A DNA stretch of 64,000 nt, from the NCBI GenBank assembly GCA_041686375.1, contig JAWLEB010000004.1:1-64000 (forward strand). Direction: 5' to 3'. The notes under the pieces are model-generated. The model ran no database searches. It saw only the letters and a list, made by a program, of their open reading frames with translations, and was not told the DNA's origin. This document shows positions 1 through 10,026 of this stretch, one piece after another. Source of the DNA: JAGXLC01 sp041686375. Lineage in GTDB: Bacteria > Bacteroidota > Bacteroidia > Bacteroidales > UBA12077. The translations under genes were made by a program, and so were the position numbers. Numbering within the stretch: position 1 is the stretch's first letter; every line of letters starts with the position of its first letter.

Positions 1-2132
1 GCCGACTCACTCATTTTATCACCGCAACTGTTTGATACCTCTACCCTGTAGTCACCCTCGTCAGTGTTTGATACCTCCGGTATCTGGTAGTTGTCATTTT
101 CTGCTCCGCTTATGGTTTCCCAGCTACCACTGGCATTTGTATACCACTGGTAAGTCAGTGTACCCTCTCCATCTGCTGACACACTGAAGGAGGCTTCTTC
201 CCCTTCACATACTGTTTCATCTGCCGGGTGGCTGTTTATTGTGACGGTATCCTGTACTGTAAGGCTTACTGTATCGCTATATTCTTCTCCACAATCTCCT
301 GTCACATATACTCTGTAAAATAATTCATCTGAATTGGAAACAGGATCTATTGATAAAGCGTCTGTCTCTTCACCACTTATATTCGAACCTGAAAGATCAC
401 TCCAGCTGGAACCATCAGAACTGTATTGCCAGGTATATTGAAGATTAACCCCTTCCACATCAACATTAAAATTGGCTGCTGTGCCTTCACATGCAACATT
501 ATCAACCGGATCGTTAATTATTTGTGTTTGGGTTATTGAATCCACTGAAACATCATCTCCTTGTTGCAAACAACCATTTTCATCTATAGCAAAGGTTTCA
601 TAGGTATCCGGGGCTAGATCAGTAAAATAACCATCTTCGTCCCATGCCGTTGGGTCTGGGATAGTATCATCTGTGGCCGTGGAAACCAAACGAAAATCTT
701 TATCCCCTGTACCACCTGAAGCGCTTAATTCTATTTCTCCATCATCATTAAGTGCACAACTTGCTATTACATTCTCTACTGTTATTTCTATCTCAGAGGG
801 TATACTATCGCCGTAAAAGTCTTCATGGAAACGAGTATTTGTCCAGTCTGACTCACATCCCTTTGCATCTTTTACTTTAACTTCCACTAGATCGTTTCTT
901 TTAATGCTCGTCACAACAGACGAATCAGAACCCACTACAGAATCATTAATTTTCCATGTATACTCAACATAAGGTTCTGTACCTCCGCTTGCATAAGCTT
1001 TTAATGCAGCATCTTCAGAGTCGTAACAACTTAATGCCTGTATACACTCAATGGAATCAATTACAAGAGGGTCGGGTTCATCAATAGTTCTTGATGTATA
1101 CACGTAATTGTTCTCATCATTGGCATCTTCTAACTCTAAATGATATGTTTGAGCCGAAAATCCTGTAAAGGCAACACTATCGGAAGATGTATTCATTTCA
1201 TTTAATATGCTTCCATCCCCATCTTTCACTCTATATATATACTCTCCACTTCCACCGCTGGCAAGCATGTATATAACGCCATCGTTTCCACCATAACACG
1301 AAACTGAATCAGTATAAGCTGTTAACTCAACATCCGACTCAGTATCTTTTGTTTTATAGGAAGTGATACGGTTATATGACAAGTACCCCGGTTTAAAATC
1401 TCTTGAAACATTACCTCCACTGAGAAATATAGTTGACTGTTGAGAATCAAACGCTAATTTTTCTGATTTTTCAAAATCCCACTTATTCACAATTATTTCT
1501 GAAGAGCCCAGGGTTAGTGCTCTTTCCCTGTCACCAGAACCTACAAATTCATCAGATGTAACATTCTGGTCATTTGTGTTCAACTCTCCTTGTTTCAGGT
1601 GTATATTTCCCTGAGTTTTCAGTTCCTGTTCAAGTATCCATTCTCCGTTTGCACCATTAAATATAACATCTGAATGGAGTTCAGGAGAAATGTTCAGTGT
1701 GTTATCTTTTTGTCCGGACTTTAATTGGATGTCTCCATAGAATTCATTTTGAACTTCTTCTTCAATAACCACTGAACCGTAAATATTTAACTTAGCGTCT
1801 GTGACTTTTTTAAAAATAAAAGACCGGCTTTCAATTACCGGTTGATATGAGGTTGTCTTCCATATAAGGTTATTACATTCCGTCTCTCCTTTAATCCTTA
1901 CATACTGTCCAGCTTTTGAGAAAGAATTTTCATCAAAAATTACATTATCGTGGCGTGTTGGGATAACATGGGCAGGTTCTCCTCCACTTTCGGCAGACCA
2001 ATGAGACGGATCATCCCATGAACCGCTTCCGTTTATCCAGTAAAGATCCTGGGAATATCCCTTTAAAGAAAAGAAAAGCAATGATAATGAAAGAAGAATT
2101 AATAGCTTGGAAAATCTGAATTGTCCGGACAT
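1..2132 (-). CDS. Large repeat-containing surface protein, N-terminal part (cut by window edge)
   Basis: An open frame of 710 codons runs without a stop from an ATG at 2132 off the left edge, so only the N-terminal part is visible. Residues 1-27 form a Sec signal peptide. Just after it comes a YWINGSGSWDDPSHWS motif, typical of Bacteroidota secreted adhesins. Next is a beta-rich region, then several SprB-like repeats (pattern SCYGGNDG...ASGGSGEY). The last part visible holds Ig-like units with QWYTNASGSWETISGA and SNTDEGDYRVEVSNSCG. Such proteins are usually thousands of residues long and are exported by the type IX system, whose C-terminal sorting domain would lie outside the window. Expected role: cell-surface adhesion or gliding. 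Function is inferred from repeats only. Confidence 0.85.
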   Translation of the reverse strand, partial: MSGQFRFSKLLILLSLSLLFFSLKGYSQDLYWINGSGSWDDPSHWSAESGGEPAHVIPTRHDNVIFDENSFSKAGQYVRIKGETECNNLIWKTTSYQPVIESRSFIFKKVTDAKLNIYGSVVIEEEVQNEFYGDIQLKSGQKDNTLNISPELHSDVIFNGANGEWILEQELKTQGNIHLKQGELNTNDQNVTSDEFVGSGDRERALTLGSSEIIVNKWDFEKSEKLAFDSQQSTIFLSGGNVSRDFKPGYLSYNRITSYKTKDTESDVELTAYTDSVSCYGGNDGVIYMLASGGSGEYIYRVKDGDGSILNEMNTSSDSVAFTGFSAQTYHLELEDANDENNYVYTSRTIDEPDPLVIDSIECIQALSCYDSEDAALKAYASGGTEPYVEYTWKINDSVVGSDSSVVTSIKRNDLVEVKVKDAKGCESDWTNTRFHEDFYGDSIPSEIEITVENVIASCALNDDGEIELSASGGTGDKDFRLVSTATDDTIPDPTAWDEDGYFTDLAPDTYETFAIDENGCLQQGDDVSVDSITQTQIINDPVDNVACEGTAANFNVDVEGVNLQYTWQYSSDGSSWSDLSGSNISGEETDALSIDPVSNSDELFYRVYVTGDCGEEYSDTVSLTVQDTVTINSHPADETVCEGEEASFSVSADGEGTLTYQWYTNASGSWETISGAENDNYQIPEVSNTDEGDYRVEVSNSCGDKMSES

Positions 2133-2150
2133 AATCAGATATTTTATAGG

Positions 2151-2178
2151 TGTTAATAAATGTTAATGCAATGTTAAT
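2151..2178. repeat. Three phased TGTTAAT direct repeats
   Basis: TGTTAAT occurs at 2151, 2161 and 2172, spaced 10 and 11 bp, close to one helical turn. The cluster lies 19-46 bp upstream of the start of the minus-strand surface protein, where a promoter or operator would be expected. No regulator is identified. Confidence 0.4.
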
Positions 2179-2362
2179 AAAAATTTACGTTACCACACTT
2201 TTTTTGTTACAAATTTTCAGGCAATAAGGCAAAATACCCCCATTTTTTATTCACATACCGAAAATAATTTTTTGTTTAAAAATCAGAAAATTGTTAATAT
2301 CTCTTTTTATGAATGGAGGGTAATTGTTTACAAAAATACCAAAAGAATCGATTAATTAAAGA

Positions 2363-3604
2363 CTATAGCAAAGTTTCCCTTGCGTTGGAAAATATGTACT
2401 TTCTGGTTATGTATCTGACCGGATAATAGGAAGCAAAAAAGCCTATTGCAAGAACTGTAAAGAAAACCAGCAATACATCAGCAAATTGAACGCTAACCGG
2501 ATAGGAATCTATCATAAATGACCCGGATTCGTTTAACTGTATTAAACCAAAATGCTGTTGCAGCCAACTGACGAAAAAACCAAAAATCACTCCAATTAAA
2601 GACCCTACTATAGATATCATCCAGCCTTCTATGAAGAATATTTTTTTAATGGAAGAAATATTAGCTCCAAGACTTCTGAAAATTAACATATCGTTCTTTT
2701 TATCAATAATCAGCATTGTTAAAGAACCTATGATATTAAATGAGGCGACAATCAATATAAAAGTCAATATAATATAAATAGAGAGCTTCTCAGATTTCAT
2801 CACTTGATTCAGCATAGCATGCTGTTCACTTCTGTTTTTCACCTCAAATTTTTCTCCGAGTAGTTCCTTAACCTGTAACTGGACATCACTGACTTTAAAA
2901 TCTTCTTTTATTTTCAGCTCAACAGCAGTTACTTCATTGTCGTAATCCAGTAGATCTCTGGCAAAGTTTAACGGGACTAAAACATATTCAACATCATACT
3001 CTTTCTGTATACTGAAAATACCAGCGGGGTAGAGATATTTTCTGTTAAATGCTTTACTGGGGTTAAACGTAGCTGACTGTCCTCGTTGCGGAACATAAAT
3101 ATTGAGCGGCTCCATGTAACTTACACTTACAGAGAGGAAGTATGCTACTCCCTGTCCAACTATCGCCCTCTCCTTACCCTCTTCATGTAATGCAAAATGA
3201 CCATTGACAATCATGCTGTCTATTTTGGTCAATTCAGCAAAATTTTCCTCAACTCCTTTAATTCTTCCTATATATTGTTTATCATCATACCTTATCAAAG
3301 CATCCTCTTCCATTACTTCGGTAAATACCTCTATTGCATCCAAAGAGCGTAAACTATCAAACCTTGCATTTTCATGGGGATTAAAAACTTTTCCTTCTGT
3401 CGGTGTGATTTTCAAATCGGGATCAAAAGTGCTATACGTTGATTTTATCAACTCATCAAAACCATTAAAAACAGAAAGAACCACAACCAGCGCCATCGTT
3501 CCTACGGCAACACCAACCACAGAAATTATCGATATAATATTGATTACATTCCGTAATTTACGTGTTAAAAAGTAACGTTTCGCTATAAAAAAAGGAAAAT
3601 GCAC
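2363..3604 (-). CDS. LolC/LolE-family (FtsX-like) ABC transporter permease
   Basis: This is a 413-residue inner-membrane permease of the LolCE/MacB type. It has an N-terminal transmembrane segment at about residues 20-47, a large periplasmic domain to about 265, then three helices at about 275-300, 320-350 and 370-395. That topology and the FIAKRYF start are typical of Bacteroidota lipoprotein-releasing permeases. The start is a GTG at 3604, since an in-frame TAA lies just upstream and no ATG is available. It begins 17 bp after the rbfA stop on the same strand, so the two are probably cotranscribed. No ATPase partner (LolD) is adjacent. Whether the substrate is lipoproteins is family inference. 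Confidence 0.85.
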   Translation of the reverse strand: MHFPFFIAKRYFLTRKLRNVINIISIISVVGVAVGTMALVVVLSVFNGFDELIKSTYSTFDPDLKITPTEGKVFNPHENARFDSLRSLDAIEVFTEVMEEDALIRYDDKQYIGRIKGVEENFAELTKIDSMIVNGHFALHEEGKERAIVGQGVAYFLSVSVSYMEPLNIYVPQRGQSATFNPSKAFNRKYLYPAGIFSIQKEYDVEYVLVPLNFARDLLDYDNEVTAVELKIKEDFKVSDVQLQVKELLGEKFEVKNRSEQHAMLNQVMKSEKLSIYIILTFILIVASFNIIGSLTMLIIDKKNDMLIFRSLGANISSIKKIFFIEGWMISIVGSLIGVIFGFFVSWLQQHFGLIQLNESGSFMIDSYPVSVQFADVLLVFFTVLAIGFFASYYPVRYITRKYIFSNARETLL

Positions 3605-3621
3605 TGCTGGCTGATTTTAAA

Positions 3622-3966
3622 TTATTGGTCGTCTTTTAATAAATTATCTATGTTTTCTATATAATCCAATGAATCATCAATAAAAAAGCGTAATTCAGGA
3701 ATTTTTCTCACCTGGTGCCTTATTCGGTTCCCCAGTTCATAACGAATCTCATTTCCTTTATCCCTCACCATTTTAAGTGTAGAGTTTTTATCCTGAGCAG
3801 GAAAAATACTCAAATATACTTTTGCTATTTGTAAGTCCGGAGAAATCCTAACTACAGTGACGGTTATCATCTTTCCATCAAACATGGTCCGGCTATTCTT
3901 CTGGAATATATCGCCCAAATCTTTTTGTATCTGACGGGCAACTTTATTTTGCTTTGTTGATGACAT
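3622..3966 (-). CDS. rbfA: Ribosome-binding factor A
   Basis: A 114-residue protein of the RbfA family, a KH-like fold that binds 16S rRNA during late 30S maturation and cold adaptation. The N-terminal helix (VARQIQKDLGDIF), the central VTVVRISPDLQIAKVYLSIF strand pair and the IRHQVRKIPELRFFIDDSLD segment are family hallmarks. I chose the ATG at 3966; a TTG two codons upstream would also be in frame. It is followed after 17 bp by the LolC/E-type permease, an arrangement common in Bacteroidota. Confidence 0.93.
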   Translation of the reverse strand: MSSTKQNKVARQIQKDLGDIFQKNSRTMFDGKMITVTVVRISPDLQIAKVYLSIFPAQDKNSTLKMVRDKGNEIRYELGNRIRHQVRKIPELRFFIDDSLDYIENIDNLLKDDQ

Positions 3967-4120
3967 AGTCAATCCTGTCCGTTTTTACCTGCAGGTCAAA
4001 GTTAATGCATTTATGTTATTTTACAAGAAACTAATAAAGGAAACAAAACTTAAACCAATATTGCTGTGATTAATCGCTAAAATTTTTCATTTTTGTATTA
4101 ACTATGTTAAATTAAAAAAA

Positions 4121-4918
4121 ATGCTAAAAATATTTAACAAAGAAAAAAAACAAAAAATAGGCTTAGTCCTTAGCGGAGGAGCTGCAAGAGGTTTTGCCCA
4201 CGTGGGAATCATCAGGGCCCTTAACGAGCATGGCATCTATCCTGATTTAGTATCCGGCGTAAGTGCAGGAGCCATAGCAGGTGTTTTATATTGCGATGGA
4301 TATGACCATAAAGAGATGCTTGAAATTATTCAGGATAAAAGCTTATTTAAGTATGTAGGGATTACGATACCAAAAAATGGGCTTTTGTCGGTAGAAAATT
4401 TACGTTCTGTGCTGGAAAATTCTTTAAGGGCTAAAACCTTTGAAGAGTTAAAAGTGCCTTTTTATTGTAATGCTACTAACCTGAACAAAGGAATTTCCGA
4501 ATATTTTCATGAAGGAGACCTGGCTTTAAAAGTGATAGCCTCGGCCAGTATTCCGGTTCTATTCAAACCTGTAATTATAGACGGAAATACCTGCGTCGAT
4601 GGTGGTGTGGTTGATAATTTCCCTGTAGCACCTATAAAAAATAAAGCAAAATATATCATTGGTGCTCATGTAAACCCAACAGGCGTGGAAAAAGAAGTAA
4701 AAGGACTAATAAAAATCGCCGAGCGTAGTTTCCACATATCTGTTAACAGCAGGGTAAAAGAAATGACGGATATTTGTGACCTTTTTTTCCAGCCGGAAAA
4801 ACTTAAACAATTCGGGCTCCTCAGTGTCTCTGAAGGAAGAAAAATTTACGAACTAGGCTACGAAGAAGCTATGAGAACACTGGAGAAAAAGAATATCAGA
4901 AAATTCCAAAGAAGTTAG
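4121..4918 (+). CDS. Patatin-like phospholipase
   Basis: A 265-residue protein with one patatin domain, a Ser-Asp dyad lipid acyl hydrolase. The glycine-rich oxyanion loop GGAARG is at residues 19-24, the nucleophile Ser48 lies in GVSAG, and the catalytic Asp160 lies in DGG. There is no signal peptide and no C-terminal barrel, so it is the short bacterial form (as in E. coli RssA/YchK) rather than the longer surface form. It is transcribed alone, divergent from rbfA. The substrate is unknown. Confidence 0.9.
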   Translation: MLKIFNKEKKQKIGLVLSGGAARGFAHVGIIRALNEHGIYPDLVSGVSAGAIAGVLYCDGYDHKEMLEIIQDKSLFKYVGITIPKNGLLSVENLRSVLENSLRAKTFEELKVPFYCNATNLNKGISEYFHEGDLALKVIASASIPVLFKPVIIDGNTCVDGGVVDNFPVAPIKNKAKYIIGAHVNPTGVEKEVKGLIKIAERSFHISVNSRVKEMTDICDLFFQPEKLKQFGLLSVSEGRKIYELGYEEAMRTLEKKNIRKFQRS

Positions 4919-5043
4919 AGAGAACAATGAATCAGCCCTATCAGATCCAGAGATAAATTTCAGCTGAACATATACTGATTGCTTCATTGTAGGGATCCAT
5001 TCCTTTTATATCTGCTATGAATCAGTTAATATAAAAATCTTTT

Positions 5044-5051
5044 TACCTTTG
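5044..5051 (+). promoter_or_regulatory. Candidate -7 box (TAnnTTTG) of cysS
   Basis: TACCTTTG matches the Bacteroidota -7 consensus TAnnTTTG exactly and ends 25 bp before the cysS ATG. No clear TTTG -33 box lies at the usual spacing. Confidence 0.5.
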
Positions 5052-5076
5052 CGTTATCAGTTTAAAACTAATCTTT

Positions 5077-6549
5077 ATGGCTCAAGAATTTTATATTTAT
5101 AATACGCTCACAAGACAAAAGGAAAAATTTCGGGCGCTGAATCCTCCGCATGTGGGGTTATATGTTTGCGGACCAACCGTTTACGGAGAAGCACATCTGG
5201 GTCATGCACGACCTGCCGTTACCTTTGACCTGCTTTACAGATATTTGAAGCATTTAGGTTATAAAGTGCGATATGTTCGAAATATTACAGATGTCGGGCA
5301 TCTGGAGAATGATGCCGATGATGGCGAAGACAAAATAGCAAAAAAAGCAAAAGTAGAGAAGCTAGAGCCAATGGAAATTGTCGAGTACTACACCCGCAGC
5401 TACCATCATACGGTAGACCGGATGAATGTTTTGCGGCCTAATATTGAGCCCCGTGCAACCGGACATATCATCGAACAACAACAACTGGCAAAAAAAATAC
5501 TGGAAAAAGGCTATGCATACGAAAAAAATGGTAACATCTATTTTGATGTTGAGCGATATAACAAAGAACACAATTACGGGAAGCTTTCAGGAAGAAATAT
5601 TGAAGAATTAAAGGCAAACACGCGGAATCTGGAAGGACAAGAGGAGAAAAAAAATCCCTTTGACTTTGCACTTTGGAAAAAGGCAACCCCAAAACATATT
5701 ATGCGCTGGCCCAGTGACTGGGGCGAAGGATTCCCGGGATGGCATATAGAGTGTTCGGCCATGAGCACAAAATACTTAGGAGAAAAATTTGATATTCACG
5801 GAGGCGGGATGGATTTGCTTTTTCCACACCACGAATGCGAAATAGCACAATCTACGGCAGCCAATGGAAAAGAATCTGTAAAATACTGGATGCACAACAA
5901 CATGATCACCATTCAGGGGCAGAAAATGGGAAAATCGCTGGACAATTTCATCACTTTAAATGAATTTTTCTCCGGTAAACATAAACTCCTCGAAAAACCA
6001 TTCACCCCAATGACCATACGGTTTTTTATACTACAAGCACATTATCGTAGTCCACTCGATTTCTCAAATGAAGCCCTCCAGGCAGCAGAAAAGGGGATGG
6101 AAAAGCTTTTTAAAGCAGAAGAAACTCTGGAAACGCTAAAAAGCAGCAATAAATCAAATATTGATGCAGGTGATTTGGAACAAAAATTCTATGAAGCAAT
6201 AAATGATGATCTGAATACACCCGTACTGTTCTCTCATATCTTTGACATGGTACGTATCATCAATTCAATAAAAGATGAGAAAACAAAAGCCACAAATGAA
6301 GATATAAAAAAACTTAAAGGTCTTTATAAAACATTTGTCCATGATATTCTGGGAATTGAGAAGGAAGAGAAAACAAAAGAAGAAAGCAGGCTAACGGAAG
6401 AATTGATAGAGCTACTTTTGAATCTCAGACTGGAAGCAAAAAAACGAAAAGATTTTGAGACTGCTGACAAAATCAGAAACGCTCTGACCAAAAAAGGAAT
6501 TGTAGTAAAAGATACTAAGGATGGTTTTGAGTGGGAAATTAAAAAATAA
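5077..6549 (+). CDS. cysS: Cysteinyl-tRNA synthetase
   Basis: A 490-residue class I aminoacyl-tRNA synthetase that charges tRNA-Cys. The zinc ligand Cys31 lies in YVCGPTVYGEAHLGHARP, with the HIGH-equivalent HLGH at 40-43. A GWHIECSAM zinc segment, HGGGMDLLFPHHECE and the KMSKS-equivalent KMGKS follow. The C-terminal DALR helical domain ends in RKDFETADKIRNAL. Length is normal. A good -7 promoter element lies just upstream. Confidence 0.97.
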   Translation: MAQEFYIYNTLTRQKEKFRALNPPHVGLYVCGPTVYGEAHLGHARPAVTFDLLYRYLKHLGYKVRYVRNITDVGHLENDADDGEDKIAKKAKVEKLEPMEIVEYYTRSYHHTVDRMNVLRPNIEPRATGHIIEQQQLAKKILEKGYAYEKNGNIYFDVERYNKEHNYGKLSGRNIEELKANTRNLEGQEEKKNPFDFALWKKATPKHIMRWPSDWGEGFPGWHIECSAMSTKYLGEKFDIHGGGMDLLFPHHECEIAQSTAANGKESVKYWMHNNMITIQGQKMGKSLDNFITLNEFFSGKHKLLEKPFTPMTIRFFILQAHYRSPLDFSNEALQAAEKGMEKLFKAEETLETLKSSNKSNIDAGDLEQKFYEAINDDLNTPVLFSHIFDMVRIINSIKDEKTKATNEDIKKLKGLYKTFVHDILGIEKEEKTKEESRLTEELIELLLNLRLEAKKRKDFETADKIRNALTKKGIVVKDTKDGFEWEIKK

Positions 6550-6610
6550 TGTCTGCTGAAAAAAGCAATTCAGTACATCACCATTTCGTTAATAATCAAA
6601 AGTGTAGATT

Positions 6611-7762
6611 ATGGCGAGTAAAATAAACAAAAGAGACTTTATCCGTTATCTGGCTGCAGGTGCTGGTGTTTCTTTCTTTGGTTTCGCAGGTAATAGAATT
6701 TTCGCGCATTCCAATCCCGGCAAAACTCTCCAGCCCAATGAAAAAGAACTCTGGAAATGGAGCAAAGAAGCTGTCTATTACACAGCTACTCCAAGAGGTC
6801 CTAAATGTCAGTTATGCCCCAATGAATGTACTGTAAAAGAAGATGATACAGGTGATTGCAGGACCAGAATAACAAAAGATAATAAACTTTATTCAATAGT
6901 TTACGGTAACCCCTGCTCGGTTCATGTAGACCCTATAGAAAAAAAACCACTATACCATTTCAAACCTGAAAGCCGAATCTTCTCAGTAGCAACAGCAGGT
7001 TGTAACTTAGCATGCCTAAATTGCCAGAACTGGAACATATCCCAGAAAAGCCCATATGATACAAGAAATTATGACCTCATGCCACAAAAATTGGTTGCCT
7101 CGGCTATTAATAAAGATTGTAATTCAATAGCTTACACTTATACGGAACCTATTGTTTTTTACGAATATATGGTTGATTCAGCAAAAATTGCACATCAAAA
7201 GGGGGTAAAAAACGTAATGGTTTCCGCAGGATATATAAAAGAAAGACCACTCCGTGAAGTTTGCAAATACATCGATGCAGCAAATATTGACTTAAAAAGC
7301 TTTAGTAACGACGTATACATGAGACTGAATGCAGGTAATTTAGACCAAGTCCTTAGCACTTTGAAAATAATGAAAGAGGAAGGAGTTTGGCTGGAAATTA
7401 CCAACCTCATAGTCCCGGAATGGACAGATGACATGGACATGATAAAAGAAATGTGTGAATGGTTGTATAATAATGGCTTTGAAAATTCCCCACTGCACTT
7501 CAGCAGGTTTCAACCCATGTATAAATTGAAACATCTGCATCCCACACCTGTTTCCGTGCTGGAAGAAGCAAGAGAAATAGCCATGTCAGCGGGATTAAAT
7601 TATGTGTATATTGGAAATGTCCCGGGCACTGAAGCTGCAAATACTTACTGCCCTTCATGTGGAGAAAAAATTATTGGAAGAAGAGGCTATCAGATAACTG
7701 AGAATCATATCAATTCCAATAAATGCGAATTCTGCGGTGAGGAAATTGCGGGAGTATGGTAA
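6611..7762 (+). CDS. amrS: AmmeMemoRadiSam system radical SAM enzyme
   Basis: A 383-residue radical SAM protein of the AmmeMemoRadiSam family. The cluster cysteines are C131, C135 and C138 (CNLACLNC). Upstream cysteines C66, C69, C73 and C83, and a C-terminal CPSC...CEFC pair, look like extra metal sites, the latter a zinc-ribbon. The N-terminus (NKRDFIRYLAAGAGVSFFG) resembles a Tat signal with Lys-Arg in place of Arg-Arg, so export of the folded enzyme is possible but unproven. It faces the Memo-AMMECR1 fusion at 10027-11526, which with it completes the three-part system. The reaction is unknown to me. Confidence 0.88.
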   Translation: MASKINKRDFIRYLAAGAGVSFFGFAGNRIFAHSNPGKTLQPNEKELWKWSKEAVYYTATPRGPKCQLCPNECTVKEDDTGDCRTRITKDNKLYSIVYGNPCSVHVDPIEKKPLYHFKPESRIFSVATAGCNLACLNCQNWNISQKSPYDTRNYDLMPQKLVASAINKDCNSIAYTYTEPIVFYEYMVDSAKIAHQKGVKNVMVSAGYIKERPLREVCKYIDAANIDLKSFSNDVYMRLNAGNLDQVLSTLKIMKEEGVWLEITNLIVPEWTDDMDMIKEMCEWLYNNGFENSPLHFSRFQPMYKLKHLHPTPVSVLEEAREIAMSAGLNYVYIGNVPGTEAANTYCPSCGEKIIGRRGYQITENHINSNKCEFCGEEIAGVW

Positions 7763-7845
7763 TACCAAACATCGTAACCAAACCGCCTGACTGTTAAAAT
7801 CGCGTAGGGGTCTTCTATGTAAATCGGGGAACTATGACAAGTATA

Positions 7846-9975
7846 TCAAAATGCCCATCTGAGCTGAAACTTACTGATAATACCGATTAATATTACCAAT
7901 GCTCCTACTACCAGAGATACATTCATTAATCCAAAGACAGGAATCAAATAAATAGATACTAAAAACGATCCCAACGCTGCTCCGAGTAAATCCAGACTAT
8001 AAATTTCAGACGCAATAACTGCCGGCTTTAACAATTTTAATTGTGATGAAAGTGAAAAAACCATACCCACCATACTAGCTGCAATGAACATCAGAATTAT
8101 AATTATAAGATGAGCAAACAAAACCGGAATGTTTAGATTGTTAATGCCCAATAGAAAAGCTGGAATTAATAGTGCATATATTCCCAGAGCAAACTGCAAT
8201 GTATGAAAATTCCTCGTCAAGATATTTTTAATAAAAATACCTCTGTAAAAAGTACCAAAAGCTAAGCCTGCCATAAAAACCGTTACAATTATCCCCACCA
8301 TCTGGAAAACCGAACCATACATAATCTGAAAAGCAACCAAAAGAACGATTTCCAAAGATGCTCCGGCAAAACCTGCTACAAACATTCCTTTATTAATAGG
8401 AGGCAACAACAAAAGAAAATAAACCAAAATTCCTCCTAAGACTATCATTGGCAGCCAAAAGTTAAATCGAAACTGACTTGTCCACTGTCTCAACTTTAAT
8501 GAGTATGTAAGTGGTTTAAAATCTTTGTTCACAGCAATATCATCTTCAAGAAGTGTAATAATTTCGTTTCCCCTTTGTTCCAACATATCATCTTGTAAAT
8601 AGTAGCTGTTGACATATTCATTTTCCAGTCCCAACGAATCCGCCTTGCTTCCAACATCATAAGACAGTTCACCATCAGAAGCCAGAAAATAATTACTATC
8701 CCCAGGAATAATCAGGATATTATTAAAAGCAGTCTTTAAAGTATGTGTTAAGGATGAATATAATCTGACAGTTTCATCACTCAAGTAATTGGAAGAACCA
8801 GAGATATTAAAACTTATAACAGCATTTTCATTCAGAATTTCTTTTAATTCGCTATAAAATTCTTCAGTGTAAAACCGGTTTAGTTGAATGTTATTTGGTT
8901 CAGGAAGTCCAATCAAAACGACATCATAATTTTCATGGGAATTTTCAACATATTCACGTGCATCCTTATTAATTACCCGTACCTTTTTATCATCATATAC
9001 ATTTGAATAATCATCCAAAATATCTATTAACCATGGATTAATTTCTACATAATCTATTCTCTCAATATCAAACTTCATGATCTCTTCAATCAGCCCTGGA
9101 ACTCCTGCTGAAAGCAAAAGCACTTTCTGTGGATTATTATACTGCAACATGGCAAAATGTGCCGTCTCCTCATTAAGCACAGGCTGATGCGAAGAAAATA
9201 ACATCACATTGTTTTCATAAAAATTCACCTGGTTCCCTGTTTCGGTTACAGCAATATTTCCATAAGGTGTTGATGTATAATTTCTAATATCCTCTCCTTC
9301 ATATAAAATATTTTCAGGAATTAAATGCTGATTAAAATAAAAGTTTACAACTAAAACTCCGGCCAGTAACAGAGACAAGCCCAAAGCAAATTTTTTTTTT
9401 GTTAATCGAAAAGTGATGAATATTAACAGCACAAGGCTTAATACGGCAAGAAGAAACAATGAGGGAAAAGTTTCCAGGAACCAGATAAGAACAAGATTAA
9501 ACAAGACCCCTCCAGCAATACTCCCTGTTGCTTCCCATGAATAGGTCTTGTCGATTAAATTTGATCCTGCATGTAACGATACCACCTGACCCAGAAATGT
9601 AAAAATCAAACCGGCAATTACGCAAAATGGAAAAAGAATGATTAATGAACTAACAAATATTTCAGTTATGTTAATCATTGAACCGGGAAGAAAGAAAATA
9701 TCTCTGAGAGCATACATCATAAAGACCAGAATCAATGGCAATAAAGAAAGAATGGTAAGCAACAGAAAAGCCAAATTTTCTTTTGACCGTTTTCTGGTAA
9801 AATATTTCCCCAGATAAGCCCCCAGCCCATTTAATATCATCCAATTGGCCAAAATCATTCCAATGACCAACTCATTGCCGTAGAAAAAACTGAGAAATTC
9901 TCGGAGCAGTATGATTTGTGTAGCAATGGTCAGGAAGCCAAGAAGCAAAACTGACATTGTATACTCTTTCCGCAT
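7846..9975 (-). CDS. Membrane-embedded spermidine synthase-like protein
   Basis: 709 residues. About seven transmembrane helices (1-220) precede a soluble Rossmann spermidine-synthase-like domain (about 230-450), and about six more helices occupy 500-709. The cofactor loop that is usually GGGDGG reads SAGVPG. The acidic VEINP strand and a DAREYV motif are kept, but the catalytic DxxDP region reads GLPEP. It therefore probably binds a SAM-like ligand without classical aminopropyl transfer. It starts 51 bp after the stop of the Memo-AMMECR1 gene on the same strand, which suggests an operon and a role in the AmmeMemoRadiSam pathway. Confidence 0.75.
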   Translation of the reverse strand: MRKEYTMSVLLLGFLTIATQIILLREFLSFFYGNELVIGMILANWMILNGLGAYLGKYFTRKRSKENLAFLLLTILSLLPLILVFMMYALRDIFFLPGSMINITEIFVSSLIILFPFCVIAGLIFTFLGQVVSLHAGSNLIDKTYSWEATGSIAGGVLFNLVLIWFLETFPSLFLLAVLSLVLLIFITFRLTKKKFALGLSLLLAGVLVVNFYFNQHLIPENILYEGEDIRNYTSTPYGNIAVTETGNQVNFYENNVMLFSSHQPVLNEETAHFAMLQYNNPQKVLLLSAGVPGLIEEIMKFDIERIDYVEINPWLIDILDDYSNVYDDKKVRVINKDAREYVENSHENYDVVLIGLPEPNNIQLNRFYTEEFYSELKEILNENAVISFNISGSSNYLSDETVRLYSSLTHTLKTAFNNILIIPGDSNYFLASDGELSYDVGSKADSLGLENEYVNSYYLQDDMLEQRGNEIITLLEDDIAVNKDFKPLTYSLKLRQWTSQFRFNFWLPMIVLGGILVYFLLLLPPINKGMFVAGFAGASLEIVLLVAFQIMYGSVFQMVGIIVTVFMAGLAFGTFYRGIFIKNILTRNFHTLQFALGIYALLIPAFLLGINNLNIPVLFAHLIIIILMFIAASMVGMVFSLSSQLKLLKPAVIASEIYSLDLLGAALGSFLVSIYLIPVFGLMNVSLVVGALVILIGIISKFQLRWAF

Positions 9976-10026
9976 TATCCTGGGGTTTATGTCATTATAT
10001 CAGATTAGACAGTATGGTTTTATACC

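Noticed and set aside
3204..3575. Plus-strand ORF of 123 codons
   Set aside because: It lies opposite the LolC/E-type permease and has no domain; antisense shadow.
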